From NCBI RefSeq assembly GCF_018603905.1, contig NZ_JAHFZZ010000031.1, forward strand, positions 1-64,000: a stretch of 64,000 nt of DNA. Reading direction: 5' to 3'. The notes below the pieces were generated by a model that was not told the origin of the DNA, made no database searches, and saw only the letters and a list, made by a program, of their open reading frames with translations. Positions 35,274-45,098 of the stretch are shown in pieces. The translations under genes and the position numbers were made by a program. Each line of letters starts with the position of its first letter. The stretch's first letter is position 1. Source of the stretch: Nonomuraea sp. NEAU-A123. Its GTDB lineage: Bacteria; Actinomycetota; Actinomycetes; Streptosporangiales; Streptosporangiaceae.

Positions 35274-35426
35274 TCAGGCCGCGTCCGGCTGGCTGGTCTG
35301 CAATTCCCGGTAGGCCTCCAACAGGATGGCGAGCAGCTCTGTAGCAGCGCCATGCGTCAGGCCGGGCAGTCCACTTGGTAAGGCAACGTGCGGAGTCGGT
35401 TGGTTACGGATGGTGGATGCAGTCAT
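35274..35426 (-). CDS. Small mobile-element protein of 50 residues
   Basis: A short frame from the ATG at 35426 (MTASTIRNQP... to TSQPDAA) ends at TGA 35276-35274, seven bases before the recombinase ATG. Its position in a tight leftward run and its helical stretch GAATELLAILLEAYRELQ support a real gene that may be coupled to the recombinase. No family recognised. Confidence 0.5.
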   Translation of the reverse strand: MTASTIRNQPTPHVALPSGLPGLTHGAATELLAILLEAYRELQTSQPDAA

Positions 35427-35439
35427 GATGGGGGCACTC

Positions 35440-35652
35440 CTATGCGTTCGTTGCTGGCGGTAGGGGTGCGGCCCCGGCGACGTGCTTGGCGGTACTGGCG
35501 TCGGGGCCGTTCGGCAGCCGCACCTCGGCGTAGATCCGCACGTTGCGGCTAGCGCCTCGGTAGAGGGGCGGGTCGGATGTTTCCGTGACGTCGAAAAGCA
35601 CAGGCTGCCTGCGGTGCTTCCTCAGGCAAGGCGGTGCTTTGCGTCTGGTCAT
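35440..35652 (-). CDS. Small mobile-element protein of 70 residues
   Basis: This 70-residue basic protein (MTRRKAPPCLRKHRRQPVLF) has its ATG overlapping the stop of the upstream gene (ATGA), so translational coupling is likely. It contains RNVRIYAEVRLPNG, a possible beta hairpin. It is part of the leftward run ending in the serine recombinase. No family recognised. Confidence 0.5.
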   Translation of the reverse strand: MTRRKAPPCLRKHRRQPVLFDVTETSDPPLYRGASRNVRIYAEVRLPNGPDASTAKHVAGAAPLPPATNA

Positions 35653-36512
35653 GATGCAGGTCTCTTAGCGAGTGGATGGCACACCGGGCAGCGGGCCGCA
35701 GTGTTGTCGCGAAGTTCCAGCAGCCGGGTGCGCTCGTCGCAGTGGCCGCACCAATCTGGGGCGATTCTCAGCGGACTGGGCTCGACGCCCTCGGCCGCGG
35801 GCAGGAACTTGCCGGGGTCATCTTCGATTGCCCTGGCTACGTAGCGACTGCGGTGCTTGACGGACCGGCCGTCGAGGATCGCGTGGCGGATCGCGGCGGC
35901 ATCGAGGAGGGAGATATCGCGGCTGGTCAACTCCGCCAGGAGTTGGACGATACCGCGATCGATGGAGTCGTCGTCGTTCGCCCACGCACGCGCGTTATGA
36001 CGAGAAGACGACTGACTGTCTTCATCCGTCCTAGTCCCCTTCGGGGACTGGACGGACCTGGGTGGCGTTAGTAACGCGTTACGTTCGGCGTTACTAACGC
36101 CACCGTTCATGGGGTGTGGCTCGGTTCGGTTGCGTTGCCTTTCTCGGTACCTCCTCTGCCGCTCGGCGTTGCCCTTCCGTTCTGCCGCCACCCGCTCCTT
36201 GGAGGGCATGCGGTCGAAAAAGTCGTGGATCACCCACCCCTTCCCTACAGGTGCCGGGCAGAGATCGGAGGGACAGCTCTTGCCAGGCTCATGCCAGATA
36301 TCCCGGGACACGAGTTCGGTGATGAAGCGCTGCGGCTTCCGCACTCGCGGACACATGTCGATCAGGTCTTCCTGGAGTACCGCACCGTCGGTCAGGTTGC
36401 GGGCGCACCAAAAGATCGCTGTGACATGCAGACGGAATGCAGCGTCCGACAGGCCTGCCACCTGCCTCCCAATTGGGAATTGGTCGTCGAAGTACACCCC
36501 TGTCCCTTGCAT
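35649..36512 (-). CDS. Putative replication-organiser/DnaD-like mobile-element protein
   Basis: A 287-residue protein. The N-terminus (VYFDDQFPIGRQVAGLSDAA, FRLHVTAIFWCARNLTDG) resembles actinobacterial phage and element proteins with an N-terminal winged helix that organise replication. A basic linker (AERQRRYRERQRNR) and a C-terminal segment with KHRSRYVARAIEDDPGKFLP follow. A zinc-ribbon-like CGHCDE...CPVC is at the end. It starts immediately after the upstream stop (TAGATG). A role in replication or copy control of the element is inferred from context. Confidence 0.55.
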   Translation of the reverse strand: MQGTGVYFDDQFPIGRQVAGLSDAAFRLHVTAIFWCARNLTDGAVLQEDLIDMCPRVRKPQRFITELVSRDIWHEPGKSCPSDLCPAPVGKGWVIHDFFDRMPSKERVAAERKGNAERQRRYRERQRNRTEPHPMNGGVSNAERNALLTPPRSVQSPKGTRTDEDSQSSSRHNARAWANDDDSIDRGIVQLLAELTSRDISLLDAAAIRHAILDGRSVKHRSRYVARAIEDDPGKFLPAAEGVEPSPLRIAPDWCGHCDERTRLLELRDNTAARCPVCHPLAKRPAS

Positions 36513-36911
36513 CTAGTGGCTGCCTCTGTCTGTGAGGTGCAGGCTGGCCGTAGTGCTGAAAGCACGGTCGATTCGGACCGCGAGGTCACGTGCTGTCTCC
36601 CGAGCTGCAGCCAGTTCTGACAAGGCCTTGTCAAGACGCTCGGCGGGGTCGCCGTGGTCGCCACCCAGTTGTCCGGATGCCAGCATGCGCCGTAGCACCT
36701 CACCGAGCTGCGCCAGCAGCTGGTCAAGCCCAGCTGCGGAAACGCGGATACGGCCGAGCACGTCGTACACGGTGGACGGATAGGTGACGCCAGCGTGGGA
36801 GAGCGTGGCATGGTTGAGTACGCGCACCACCTCGGATAAGGCGGCGGCGACCTCGCTGGTGTAGTCGTCACTGTGTGGGCCGTCTGACGACAGCCAGACA
36901 GTCTCAGCCAT
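36513..36911 (-). CDS. Mobile-element protein of unknown function
   Basis: About 132 residues from the ATG at 36911, eight bases inside the end of the preceding small gene. Largely helical, with heptad-like AERLDKALSELAAARETARD near the C-terminus suggesting a coiled coil. It lies in the leftward operon of small genes leading to the recombinase. No family recognised. Confidence 0.5.
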   Translation of the reverse strand: MAETVWLSSDGPHSDDYTSEVAAALSEVVRVLNHATLSHAGVTYPSTVYDVLGRIRVSAAGLDQLLAQLGEVLRRMLASGQLGGDHGDPAERLDKALSELAAARETARDLAVRIDRAFSTTASLHLTDRGSH

Positions 36912-37083
36912 CGGTCTTGACTTGACTGGCGGAGATCTTGTCAAGTCGCCATTGTGCCGTCAGAGTGGTGACGAGAGGCACCAGTCCTTGGACGGCTGTC
37001 GACAGGGAGCAGAGCAGCCCATATACGATCTGCTGAGGCATTCTGAAGGTGTAAGCACCGGGGATAAGTGGCATGCTCAACAT
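36904..37083 (-). CDS. Small protein, first gene of the element operon
   Basis: A 59-residue protein from the ATG at 37083, which has a strong AAGGAGGT ribosome site. A hydrophobic stretch (QQIVYGLLCSLSTAVQGLVP) suggests membrane association. It is the first gene of the leftward run. No family recognised. Confidence 0.5.
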   Translation of the reverse strand: MLSMPLIPGAYTFRMPQQIVYGLLCSLSTAVQGLVPLVTTLTAQWRLDKISASQVKTDG

Positions 37084-37640
37084 GCCCACCTCCTTGGAGT
37101 GGGTTTGACGGGAGGCACCGGCGCCCGACGCCAGCCAAGCATTACGGCGCCGGCGCCTCCCCGGCAGAGAACCTGTAGAGAGTCAATTTCGCGGGGTTCC
37201 AGCGAGGCTGTTCACCTGCCCGTGGGCATGCGTGGGCGCCTATCCGCGTCCCAGCCGACGGCCGTTTCCCGATTTCCCACCCCCTTGGCATTTCGGGGTC
37301 GCATACGCACCAGGCGCATCAACCCATAATTACACAAATGCCATTACGCAGCATGACTCGACGAGTCAGAAGTTTTCCTGCCGTACCTTTGGCGCCCTGC
37401 GAACACCCGCCATCGCCCTGGCATACCCAACTCCGTCACAGACCGTAAGCATGTCAATTCGATCCGAGATCGTTGGATCTCCTGGCTGAAACCGCCAGAC
37501 CACGACGGCCGCCCTTGCCCACCAAGCACCTCCCTGCTCGCTTTCATTGGATCACTAGCTAAGCACTATTGTACTAGTTCAGTCTAGATATAGCTCAACA
37601 CCACTTTCCTGGTACAGCTAGAGGACCTAGCCTAGGTGTC
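37084..37640. promoter_or_regulatory. Divergent control region with hairpin and TACTAGTT
   Basis: This 557-bp region lies between the leftward element operon and the rightward GntR gene. A strong inverted repeat, GGAGGCACCGGCGCC (37111-37125) and GGCGCCGGCGCCTCC (37146-37160), has one mismatch and could form a hairpin in the 5' leader of the leftward mRNA. TACTAGTT lies at 37572-37579 in an AT-rich tract (37550-37620) before the GntR start. No gene is convincing. Confidence 0.5.
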
Positions 37641-37988
37641 GTGTCGGTGCCTGATTTCAGCAATGCTCGACCTGCCTACCTTCAGATTGCGGACGACCTG
37701 CGTCATGAGGTGACGGCAGGCCGCCTCAAGGTGGGCGAGCGACTGCCAGCTCGGCGGGAGTTGGCTCAGCGTTATGGCGTGGCCGTCGAGACGATCCGTC
37801 GAGCATTGGACGAACTCACGCGCGACGGCATGATCAGCACGCAATCGACGCGCGGCACATACGTGGTCAAGACTCCTGGCCAGACTGAGCCGTCCTCCGA
37901 GCTGGAGCAGGTGATGAGCGAGGTGCGACGGCTGGTCGAGCGCTTGGAAAGCCTGGAGGATCGTGTGAAGGGCCTTGAAGGTCGCTGA
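37641..37988 (+). CDS. GntR-family regulator with C-terminal coiled coil
   Basis: A 115-residue protein from a GTG with no ribosome site, so probably leaderless. The winged helix is typical (YLQIADDLRHEVTAGRLKVG, LPARRELAQRYGVAVETIRR, ALDELTRDGMISTQSTRGTY). There is no effector-binding domain; instead a coiled coil (VMSEVRRLVERLESLEDRVK) likely drives dimerisation. Small GntR proteins of this type (KorSA-like) repress transfer and excision genes of actinobacterial elements. TACTAGTT sites at 37572 (own promoter), 42490 (relaxase promoter) and 20712 are candidate operators. Confidence 0.85.
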   Translation: MSVPDFSNARPAYLQIADDLRHEVTAGRLKVGERLPARRELAQRYGVAVETIRRALDELTRDGMISTQSTRGTYVVKTPGQTEPSSELEQVMSEVRRLVERLESLEDRVKGLEGR

Positions 37989-38349
37989 GCATTCCACATG
38001 CCCCTTCGACGTCAAGGCCTTCCAGAGAGTCGTACGCGTGCAACGCCACGCACCTTCGCGGCTCCTTTGCGGCGCTCCCGGGCCTTCCTCGGCAGCTGCC
38101 GAACCGCCGTCGAGAGGACGCAGGTCCAGGTGGAGCGGCCCGAGCGCAGCGAGGGACGACTACCTGGACCTGCGGCGAGCGACGGCGATACTCGGCCTGC
38201 GAGGAAGGCCGAGGTGACGTCGAGTTTCGCTACGATCAGGGCATCTAAAGATCGTTTCTGACGCTTGAACCCGGCGCCATCTGACTTCCCGACTCACCAA
38301 CAGAGTCGGATGGTTCCGCCCGGCCGAGAGTGCCTGTCCGATCTCGTGT
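37989..38349. promoter_or_regulatory. Nested inverted repeats, oriT or terminator candidate
   Basis: Between the convergent GntR and relaxase genes lie two nested perfect inverted repeats. The inner arms are GCAGGTCCAGGT (38120-38131) and ACCTGGACCTGC (38162-38173). The outer arms are GGCCTTCCTCG (38081-38091) and CGAGGAAGGCC (38200-38210). The size is larger than a usual terminator, and the nearest gene is a relaxase, so an origin of transfer or replication is possible. Confidence 0.45.
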
Positions 38350-41300
38350 TTATCGGCTGAGACCCTCTCCACGATGGGGTTCGGTGCCGGAGCGATGGTG
38401 CGGTGGCTGGTACGCCTGAGACGGGTCATGCTGATCGATGCCCCGATGGGTGTATTGACCTGTCTTTTGCCGGGCGTCCGCGCGCCATGACGTGACGTGT
38501 TCGGCTCGGATGAGTTGTTCAAGGTCGCGCTGGTCAGGAGGCAGGTCAATGCGGCGCATGATCTCGCTTTGGATCGCTGTGAGTTCTTGCTGAGCGGCGG
38601 CATGGGCTTTGCGGTGCTCATGAGCGCGCATCTGGGCAAGTGCGACGTCGCGCTCTCGTGCCGCGCGGAGGGCGGAGTCAAAGGTGCGCTTTAGTTCGGC
38701 GTGGCGTTGTCGTACCTGTGGCCAGGCATATGGGGGCGGGGCCTGCGCGGCGGTCTGGCGGGCGGCGTCTTCCAGCGCCGGGCCCTGGGCGAGGATCGGC
38801 GTGAGCTGTTGGGTCAGGCGGTCTTGTTGTCGGTGCAGATCGGTGAAGGTGGCTGTCAGGTCGCGGCGGTGGGCCCGCTGCCAGGGGCGCAGGCTAGCCA
38901 GCTCACGCTCGATGGTGCGTTCTTGCCGACGCAGCTTGGCCAGGCGCTGGCGGCTTTCGTTGACGGCTTGGCGGGCTTGCTGAAGCCGGAGGGCGGCGGT
39001 CTCGGCCGTCTCGATCTGGTGGGCCTGTTCCTCAAGGTTGGCGCGCTCAGTCAGCAGGCGGCGTTCGCGGTGCCCGCCGCCCTCAGTGACCAGGCGTTGA
39101 ATGATCTTTTCGGCGGCGTCGGCGTTTGTTGTCGTCGTGCTGAGGTGTTGGCCGAGCTGGCCCATGCGCTGGCTCAATTCGGCGTCGCTGGCAAGCTCGA
39201 CACCGGACGGGGAGTTGGTGAGGGACTGCAGGACGCGGGCGCGTTCGACGGCAAGGTGAGCCTCGCGGGCGGCGGCCTGCAACTCCGCACGAGCGGCCTC
39301 AAGCTCGGCGTCCTGGGTCTGACCGGCGCGGGAGGGCGGCGTGGGGTCTAGCTGGTGGGCAATGGGTTCGGGTTCGGGAGTCAGGAGGTGATCGGCGCGG
39401 TCGCCGTAGAGCGTGGTGGCATAGGCGGCCAGAGCGCGCTGTAGTTCGTCGGCCGGGCCGCGGGTTGGGCCGTGGCGGAGCCGATCGGCGTCGTTTTCCA
39501 GGAGCTCGCGCGGTAGGTACAGGTGGGCGCTCTGCCGGTCGCGGCTCATGGCCGTATACAGGGTGTGCGGGTCCAGACCCAGGCCATAGATGAGGGTGTG
39601 CTGACTGTTCAGACCCTGGGCGGCGGCCACGGTCATCACAGTGCCGTACGACAGGCCTCCGACCGCGATGTAGGCGGGGCTGACCCATTCACGCACCAGG
39701 GCGGCTCCGTCTGGGCCAGTCCGGCGCCATTCGACCTGCACACCGTGGCGATGGTCGAGAGCTGTGATGCAGCCTCGGTAGCCGTTGAGCACATCTACGG
39801 GGCCTTCGCCGCGGCGGGCCCGGTAGTCGTTCTTGCGCACCCGTACGTGATCTCCGACCGCCAGGGCGATGCTGGCGCCGCCGGCCAGGCGGTAGATGCG
39901 ATCAGGGCCGGACAACTCGCACAGCTCGCGGCGTATCGCTCGGGCGGCCAGGTTGAGCCGGTTGACAGCCTCATTCGTTCCCGCCAGCACCAGCAGGCCG
40001 GCGAGCTCGTCATGCGTCTGCGGGCCTCCGTTGGTCAGGTACGGTCGCCGGGTGGCCGCCCAGTCAGCGATCAGACGCGCCATCGTGTCATCTGCACCGG
40101 CCTCGGTACGTACTCGGCCGCCCGCTGCCCAGGTGTGTAAGGCCTGACGGCGTTGACCGGCCCGGAACAACTCCAGGGCCTTGCGTTCCAACGGGTCGCG
40201 CTGACGGCGGTTGTGCCGCAGGGCCAGCCCGTCCACCTGGCGGTGGATGGCAGCAAATCCGCCACCCACCCCGACCGCCCGCAGTTGCTTGGGGTCGCCC
40301 AGCAGCACCACCTTGGTGCCGTGCCGTTCGGCGTCGTCCAGCAGCGCTGCCAGCTGCCGGTCATCCACCATGGCAGCCTCATCGACCACCAAAACGTCCA
40401 CCCCTGCCAGACCCGGGCCATGCTGGATGCGCAGCAGCCAGGTGGCGATGGTGTCGGTGCCGATGCCGGATTCGGCGCGGAGGGTGGCGGCGGCCACCGC
40501 CGCGGTGGCCGCGCCCTGGACGACCAGGCCGCGGCTCTCATACGCGGTGCGGGCGGCGGCCATCAACGTAGTCTTGCCCGCGCCGGGAACGCCGATGATC
40601 GCCTCCACTCCGTGCCCTGCGCACAGGATGCGCTCCAGCACGGCGCGCTGCTCGCCGGTGAAGGTCAAGTGGTGGCTGACCTGGAAGGTGTCCAGAGCCA
40701 GGCGGACAGCGTCGGCATCGAGCACGGCCACGCCGGTGGCGTAGCGGCGGCGCACACTGGCCAGTAGTGCCTGTTCGGCGCGCAGGATGTCGGTGCTGGT
40801 GTAGCGGGCGGAGTTGGCCAGATGGCGGGCTCCGGCGTCGGGCAGGCGTACCGCCGGAGCCAGCTCCAGCACTTGGTCGGTGAGCGTCTCGGCCTCGGCC
40901 AGGTTCGCCACGCCATCGGGGAGAGCGTCGAGGACCGCGGCCAGCACATCGGCGCGGGTGATCTCCTTGCGATGCGAGGTCAGGCCGCCCTCGGGTCGCC
41001 AGATCCAGGCCGCTATCTCTGCCGGAGAAGGCCGTACGGGCAACTGCGCGCCGGTCCGGCAGGCCGCGACCAGCGCGGTGGCGTCCATGCCAGCCGCTTC
41101 GAGCTGGTTGCGCCAGTCGGCGCGCAGGTCGGCCTTTGTGGCGTCGGTTTTGCGCTGGCGGCTTTGCGTCGAAGCCACCTTACGTACCTGGCGTGAGGCC
41201 TCCCCGGCGGCGAAGCCGAGTTTGGCCAGCACCTGCTTGACCTGACCGTCCCGCTTGGAGAACAACGTCCGCGCCACAACCGGGATGGCCGCGATCTCCC

Positions 41301-42441
41301 ACGCGCCCGTCTCCGGATCCCGCGTCCAGGCGATGCCGCAGCGCTCGGTCATTCCCCGGCGATGCCGTGCCTTGAAGAAGGCGTCGGCGGCGCGCGCGTG
41401 CCGGTGCAGGTCCCGCCCTCCGGAGGCGATCGCCGACCACTTCCCATCCCGTCCACGGGCTAGGTTTGCGATCACTATGTGCGCGTGCAGGTGTGGATCC
41501 GGCGCCGCCGAACCCACCGGACGCGCAGTCCGGTGCCACATCACCCAGCCCATCGACCCCGTCGTGGCCATCTGCCCAGCCAACTGGCCATCGCCTTGGT
41601 GGCCCCGCTGCCCGTAGCTCACCCACTGCTCGACGGCCGCGACGGTCTCGAACATCGCGGCGCTGACGATGTCCTCCAACTCGGCCGCGAAGCTCGGGCC
41701 GGCCAACCCGATCAGCACCGACACGCTCTTGGTCACGTCCAGGGTCAGGTCATAGCCCCGGTTACCGATGCGGACCCGTGCATCGCGCCACTTCCGCGCA
41801 TACGCCAACTCCTCTGGCTCGTATACATCGGCCAGGTCGAGGCCGGCGGCGAAGGCCAGCCGGTCCAGATCACTGATGCGTACCAGGTGTGCCTCGCCCT
41901 TCCGAGCGATACCGCGCGCCATCTGAGCCGCGCGCTTGACCATGGCGGGGCGGGCAGCCAGCAGAGCCTCGACGGTGGTCCCGCGTGCGGCGGCGGCCTT
42001 CTCTAATGCCTCCCCGAACGGTGCCGCGGGCAGTTTGCCGCGCGGGTCAACCACGTGCTTGGCCTTCATTAGCAGCTTGCCGGTGTTCGGGTCCTCACCG
42101 TTCATCAGCGCCCGCGCCTTGCCGTGCTGGTCGGGTGTCAGCCGCGTACCGGGGGTGATGCCTACCTCGCGCAGGCCCTCACCGATCCACACCAGGGCGC
42201 TCTCGCCGCCCAGCCGGTAGCTCAGCTGCCCATCAGGCTCCTCATGGTGTTCGTGGCCGTGCTCGCCAGCGTGGGGCACGCCGCAGCCAGCGCCCTCCTG
42301 TAATCGGTATTCCACCTGCTCCATGCAGGGGCCCAACACGTTGACCCATGCCATGCGATACCCCGTTTCGGACACCGGCAGCAGCGACGGCAGTGGGACC
42401 GCTGGCGGCAGGCGCAGCCCCAGACGTATCGCAGATACCAT
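38350..42441 (-). CDS. MobF-family relaxase-helicase (TrwC/TraI-like)
   Basis: 1363 residues from the ATG at 42441 (AAGGAC upstream). The TrwC relaxase domain (about 60-400) has YDLTLDVTKSVSVLIG and the metal-binding triad DPHLHAHIVIANLA. A candidate nicking Tyr lies in MEQVEYRLQ near the start, as in actinobacterial MobF proteins. The helicase domain has Walker A IIGVPGAGKTTLM, VLVVDEAAMVDD, LLGDPKQL and SYGTVMTVAAAQGL. The C-terminal ~300 residues are a long charged coiled coil. It nicks and unwinds plasmid or element DNA for conjugative transfer. No TraB/FtsK or type IV secretion genes are in the window, so the element may be mobilisable only. Confidence 0.92.
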   Translation of the reverse strand: MVSAIRLGLRLPPAVPLPSLLPVSETGYRMAWVNVLGPCMEQVEYRLQEGAGCGVPHAGEHGHEHHEEPDGQLSYRLGGESALVWIGEGLREVGITPGTRLTPDQHGKARALMNGEDPNTGKLLMKAKHVVDPRGKLPAAPFGEALEKAAAARGTTVEALLAARPAMVKRAAQMARGIARKGEAHLVRISDLDRLAFAAGLDLADVYEPEELAYARKWRDARVRIGNRGYDLTLDVTKSVSVLIGLAGPSFAAELEDIVSAAMFETVAAVEQWVSYGQRGHQGDGQLAGQMATTGSMGWVMWHRTARPVGSAAPDPHLHAHIVIANLARGRDGKWSAIASGGRDLHRHARAADAFFKARHRRGMTERCGIAWTRDPETGAWEIAAIPVVARTLFSKRDGQVKQVLAKLGFAAGEASRQVRKVASTQSRQRKTDATKADLRADWRNQLEAAGMDATALVAACRTGAQLPVRPSPAEIAAWIWRPEGGLTSHRKEITRADVLAAVLDALPDGVANLAEAETLTDQVLELAPAVRLPDAGARHLANSARYTSTDILRAEQALLASVRRRYATGVAVLDADAVRLALDTFQVSHHLTFTGEQRAVLERILCAGHGVEAIIGVPGAGKTTLMAAARTAYESRGLVVQGAATAAVAAATLRAESGIGTDTIATWLLRIQHGPGLAGVDVLVVDEAAMVDDRQLAALLDDAERHGTKVVLLGDPKQLRAVGVGGGFAAIHRQVDGLALRHNRRQRDPLERKALELFRAGQRRQALHTWAAGGRVRTEAGADDTMARLIADWAATRRPYLTNGGPQTHDELAGLLVLAGTNEAVNRLNLAARAIRRELCELSGPDRIYRLAGGASIALAVGDHVRVRKNDYRARRGEGPVDVLNGYRGCITALDHRHGVQVEWRRTGPDGAALVREWVSPAYIAVGGLSYGTVMTVAAAQGLNSQHTLIYGLGLDPHTLYTAMSRDRQSAHLYLPRELLENDADRLRHGPTRGPADELQRALAAYATTLYGDRADHLLTPEPEPIAHQLDPTPPSRAGQTQDAELEAARAELQAAAREAHLAVERARVLQSLTNSPSGVELASDAELSQRMGQLGQHLSTTTTNADAAEKIIQRLVTEGGGHRERRLLTERANLEEQAHQIETAETAALRLQQARQAVNESRQRLAKLRRQERTIERELASLRPWQRAHRRDLTATFTDLHRQQDRLTQQLTPILAQGPALEDAARQTAAQAPPPYAWPQVRQRHAELKRTFDSALRAARERDVALAQMRAHEHRKAHAAAQQELTAIQSEIMRRIDLPPDQRDLEQLIRAEHVTSWRADARQKTGQYTHRGIDQHDPSQAYQPPHHRSGTEPHRGEGLSR

Positions 42442-42672
42442 CGTCCTTTTTCAGTGATATTGACATCATCTTTGACAGATAGTCTTGCATACTAGTTAAT
42501 ACATAACAATCGATTGAGATCTGCGTTTTCGCTTAGCTTGATACTTCGGTGATGCTGGTGTTCAGACCCTTCTCATCGCTGATTGCTGATAGAAACGCTT
42601 GAATCGCTCGGCATGACGCAGGGCAGTTTCAGCATCGCAACGCGAGCCTGACCGGTAGTCGCCAGAGCCCAG
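42442..42672. promoter_or_regulatory. Relaxase promoter region
   Basis: An AT-rich 230-bp gap between the relaxase start and the distal end of the I-E array. TACTAGTT lies at 42490-42497, about 50 bp upstream of the relaxase ATG, a good site for repression by the GntR protein. No gene seen. Confidence 0.5.
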
Positions 42673-45080
42673 GGGCGGTCCCCGCGCGTGCGGGGCTGAC
42701 GGCGGGTGGGTCTATTCCCAGGCGGAACATCTGGGATCATCCCCGCAGGTGCGGGGTCGACGCGGTGCCCGTGAAGGCGTCCGGGCTGCCGTCCGGACCA
42801 TCCCCGCGGGTGCGGGGCCGACCGTAAGGGCCCTCGCGAAACCTGCCCGGAAATCGGACCATCCCCGCGGGTGCGGCGCCGACCTCGGGGCGATCCAGGA
42901 GCCGACCAAAGACGTGGGACCATCCCCGCGTGTGCGGGGGCGCCGGGGTCTTCGGGCGGAGGCGGGACGAACGTGCCGGAACCATCCCCGCGTGTGCGGG
43001 GCCGACTTCCGGCTACCTAGAACCCCCGGACGGATCTCCGGACCATCCCCGCGTGTGCGGGGCCGACTACGTGGTCAACCATCTGTACGGGATGGGCACG
43101 GGACCATCCCCGCGTGTGCCGGACCGACGACACGCGCGGCACCGGCAAGCGGGCGTCGCTGGGACCATCCCCGCGCATGCGGGGCCGACCCGACCGCGCC
43201 GTACAGGCCGATCTGCAGCGCGGAACCATCCCCGCGCCTGCGGGGCCGACGCGCTGGAAGCATGCCAGATGCCGCCGCTCGGCGGACCATCCCCGCGCGT
43301 GCAGGGCCGACGCCGTCGGCCGGTGTGTGAGGGGTTGGATCCCGGGACCATCCCCGCGCGTGCGGGGCCGACTCACCGTCGAACCGGGGGTCGGTGTGGC
43401 CGAGCGGACCATCCCCGCGCGTGCCGGGGCCGACGTCCGCTTCGTCGACGGCACGCTGCTGCCCCGCGGACCATCCCCGCGCGTGCGGGGCCGACCTGCG
43501 GCTGGGGCGGCACGTCCACACGCTGGGCGGACCATCCCCGCGCGTGCGGGGCCGACACCTTCAGCCCCCGCACGGAGTCGGGAACCCGGGACCATCCCCG
43601 CGCGTGCGGGGCCGACAGCACCTTGTCAGGCTCGTCACGGATGACCGCGGGACCATCCCCGCGCGTGCGGGGCCGACGCGTGCTGGACGACCTGGCTGCC
43701 CTGACGTCGGGGACCATCCCCGCGCGTGCGGGGCCGACTCGAAGCGGGCCAGGAACGCGTCACGGCCGGGCGGACCATCCCCGCGCGTGCAGGGCCGACA
43801 ATCTGCTCCATGCGCGACTCGCTCGGAATCGGGGACCATCCCCGCGCGTGCGGGGCCGACTGCCCGAAGGGTCGGCCGTAGGCCGAGGGGGACGGACCAT
43901 CCCCGCGCGTGCGGGGCCGACGTGGAGACGGAGCCAGGTACGGGAAGCTACGTGGGACCATCCCCGCGCCTGCGGGGCCGACCTCCCATGTCCGCATTGC
44001 GTGCCGTATGTCCGTGGACCATCCCCGCGCGTGCGGGGCCGACGTCGGAATGTGTCGGTCGGCCTGGACCGACACAGGACCATCCCCGCGCGTGCGGGGC
44101 CGACGAGTGGCAGGAGCCAGGCCAGGGGCCCGGCCGGGGACCATCCCCGCGCGTGCGGGGCCGACGTGCCCTGCTCGGGCCCCATGTCGAGCACCTGCGG
44201 ACCATCCCCGCGCGTGCGGGGCCGACTCGACTACAGCGCCGCGCACGCGGGTTCGCGTCGGACCATCCCCGCGCGTGCGGGGCCGACATGGACGGGGTGT
44301 CGAAGAACGCCGCGCCGTGGGGACCATCCCCGCGCGTGCGGGGCCGACTTCACGACCATGAGCACGGGACTACACCCTCCGGGACCATCCCCGCGCGTGC
44401 GGGGCCGACGCCACACACAGGGCGGACAGTAGGACAGCGCTCGGACCATCCCCGCGCGTGCGGGGCCGACTCGGTGTCGGAACCGTGCCGGGCGAGGCTC
44501 ATCGGACTATCCCCGCGCGTGCGGGGCCGACGAACGATGTCGGGGTTCTCGCGGAGGTGACCGAGGACTATCCCCGCGCGTGCGGGGCCGACGTCGAGGC
44601 CGCTGGTGAGGGTGCCGATCTGCTCGGACTATCCCCGCGCGTGCGGGGCCGACGAACATCACCACGGTTTCCAGGAGCATGTCCGGGGACTATCCCCGCG
44701 CGTGCGGGGCCGACTTGACTGGCGTCTCACGCCCCCGACCGCTGCCGGGACTATCCCCGCGCGTGCGGGGCCGACGTTGGGCAGCCGGCCGGTGTGGGTG
44801 GTGATGAAGGACTATCCCCGCGCGTGCGGGGCCGACAGCGCGGCCGTCCGGCTGGGGATCTTGTTGAGCGGACTATCCCCGCGCGTGCGGGGCCGACACC
44901 AGCATCAGCGCGAAGACCGGACCGTTCCGCGGACTATCCCCGCGCGTGCGGGGCCGACGTTCGCCTCTCTGGACCAGAAGCGGAACCAACGGGACTATCC
45001 CCGCGCGTGCGGGGCCGACTCATACAGGTCCCGGACGCTCTCGGGCTCTCCGGGACTATCCCCGCGCGTGCGGGGCCGAC
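42673..45080 (-). CRISPR. Type I-E CRISPR array A, 40 repeats
   Basis: 40 repeats of 28 nt on a 61-nt period give 39 spacers of about 33 nt. The plus-strand repeat reads GGACCATCCCCGCGCG then TGCGGGGCCGAC; crRNA sense is the minus strand, hairpin CCCCGC/GCGGGG with handle ATGGTCC. The leader end is therefore on the right, next to cas2. The ten right-most repeats (from 44504) carry GGACTAT instead of GGACCAT. The left end is degenerate (for example repeats ending at 42700, 42761 and 42944), as expected for the oldest repeats. Confidence 0.98.
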
Positions 45081-45098
45081 ACTTGCTGAGCTGGGGTT

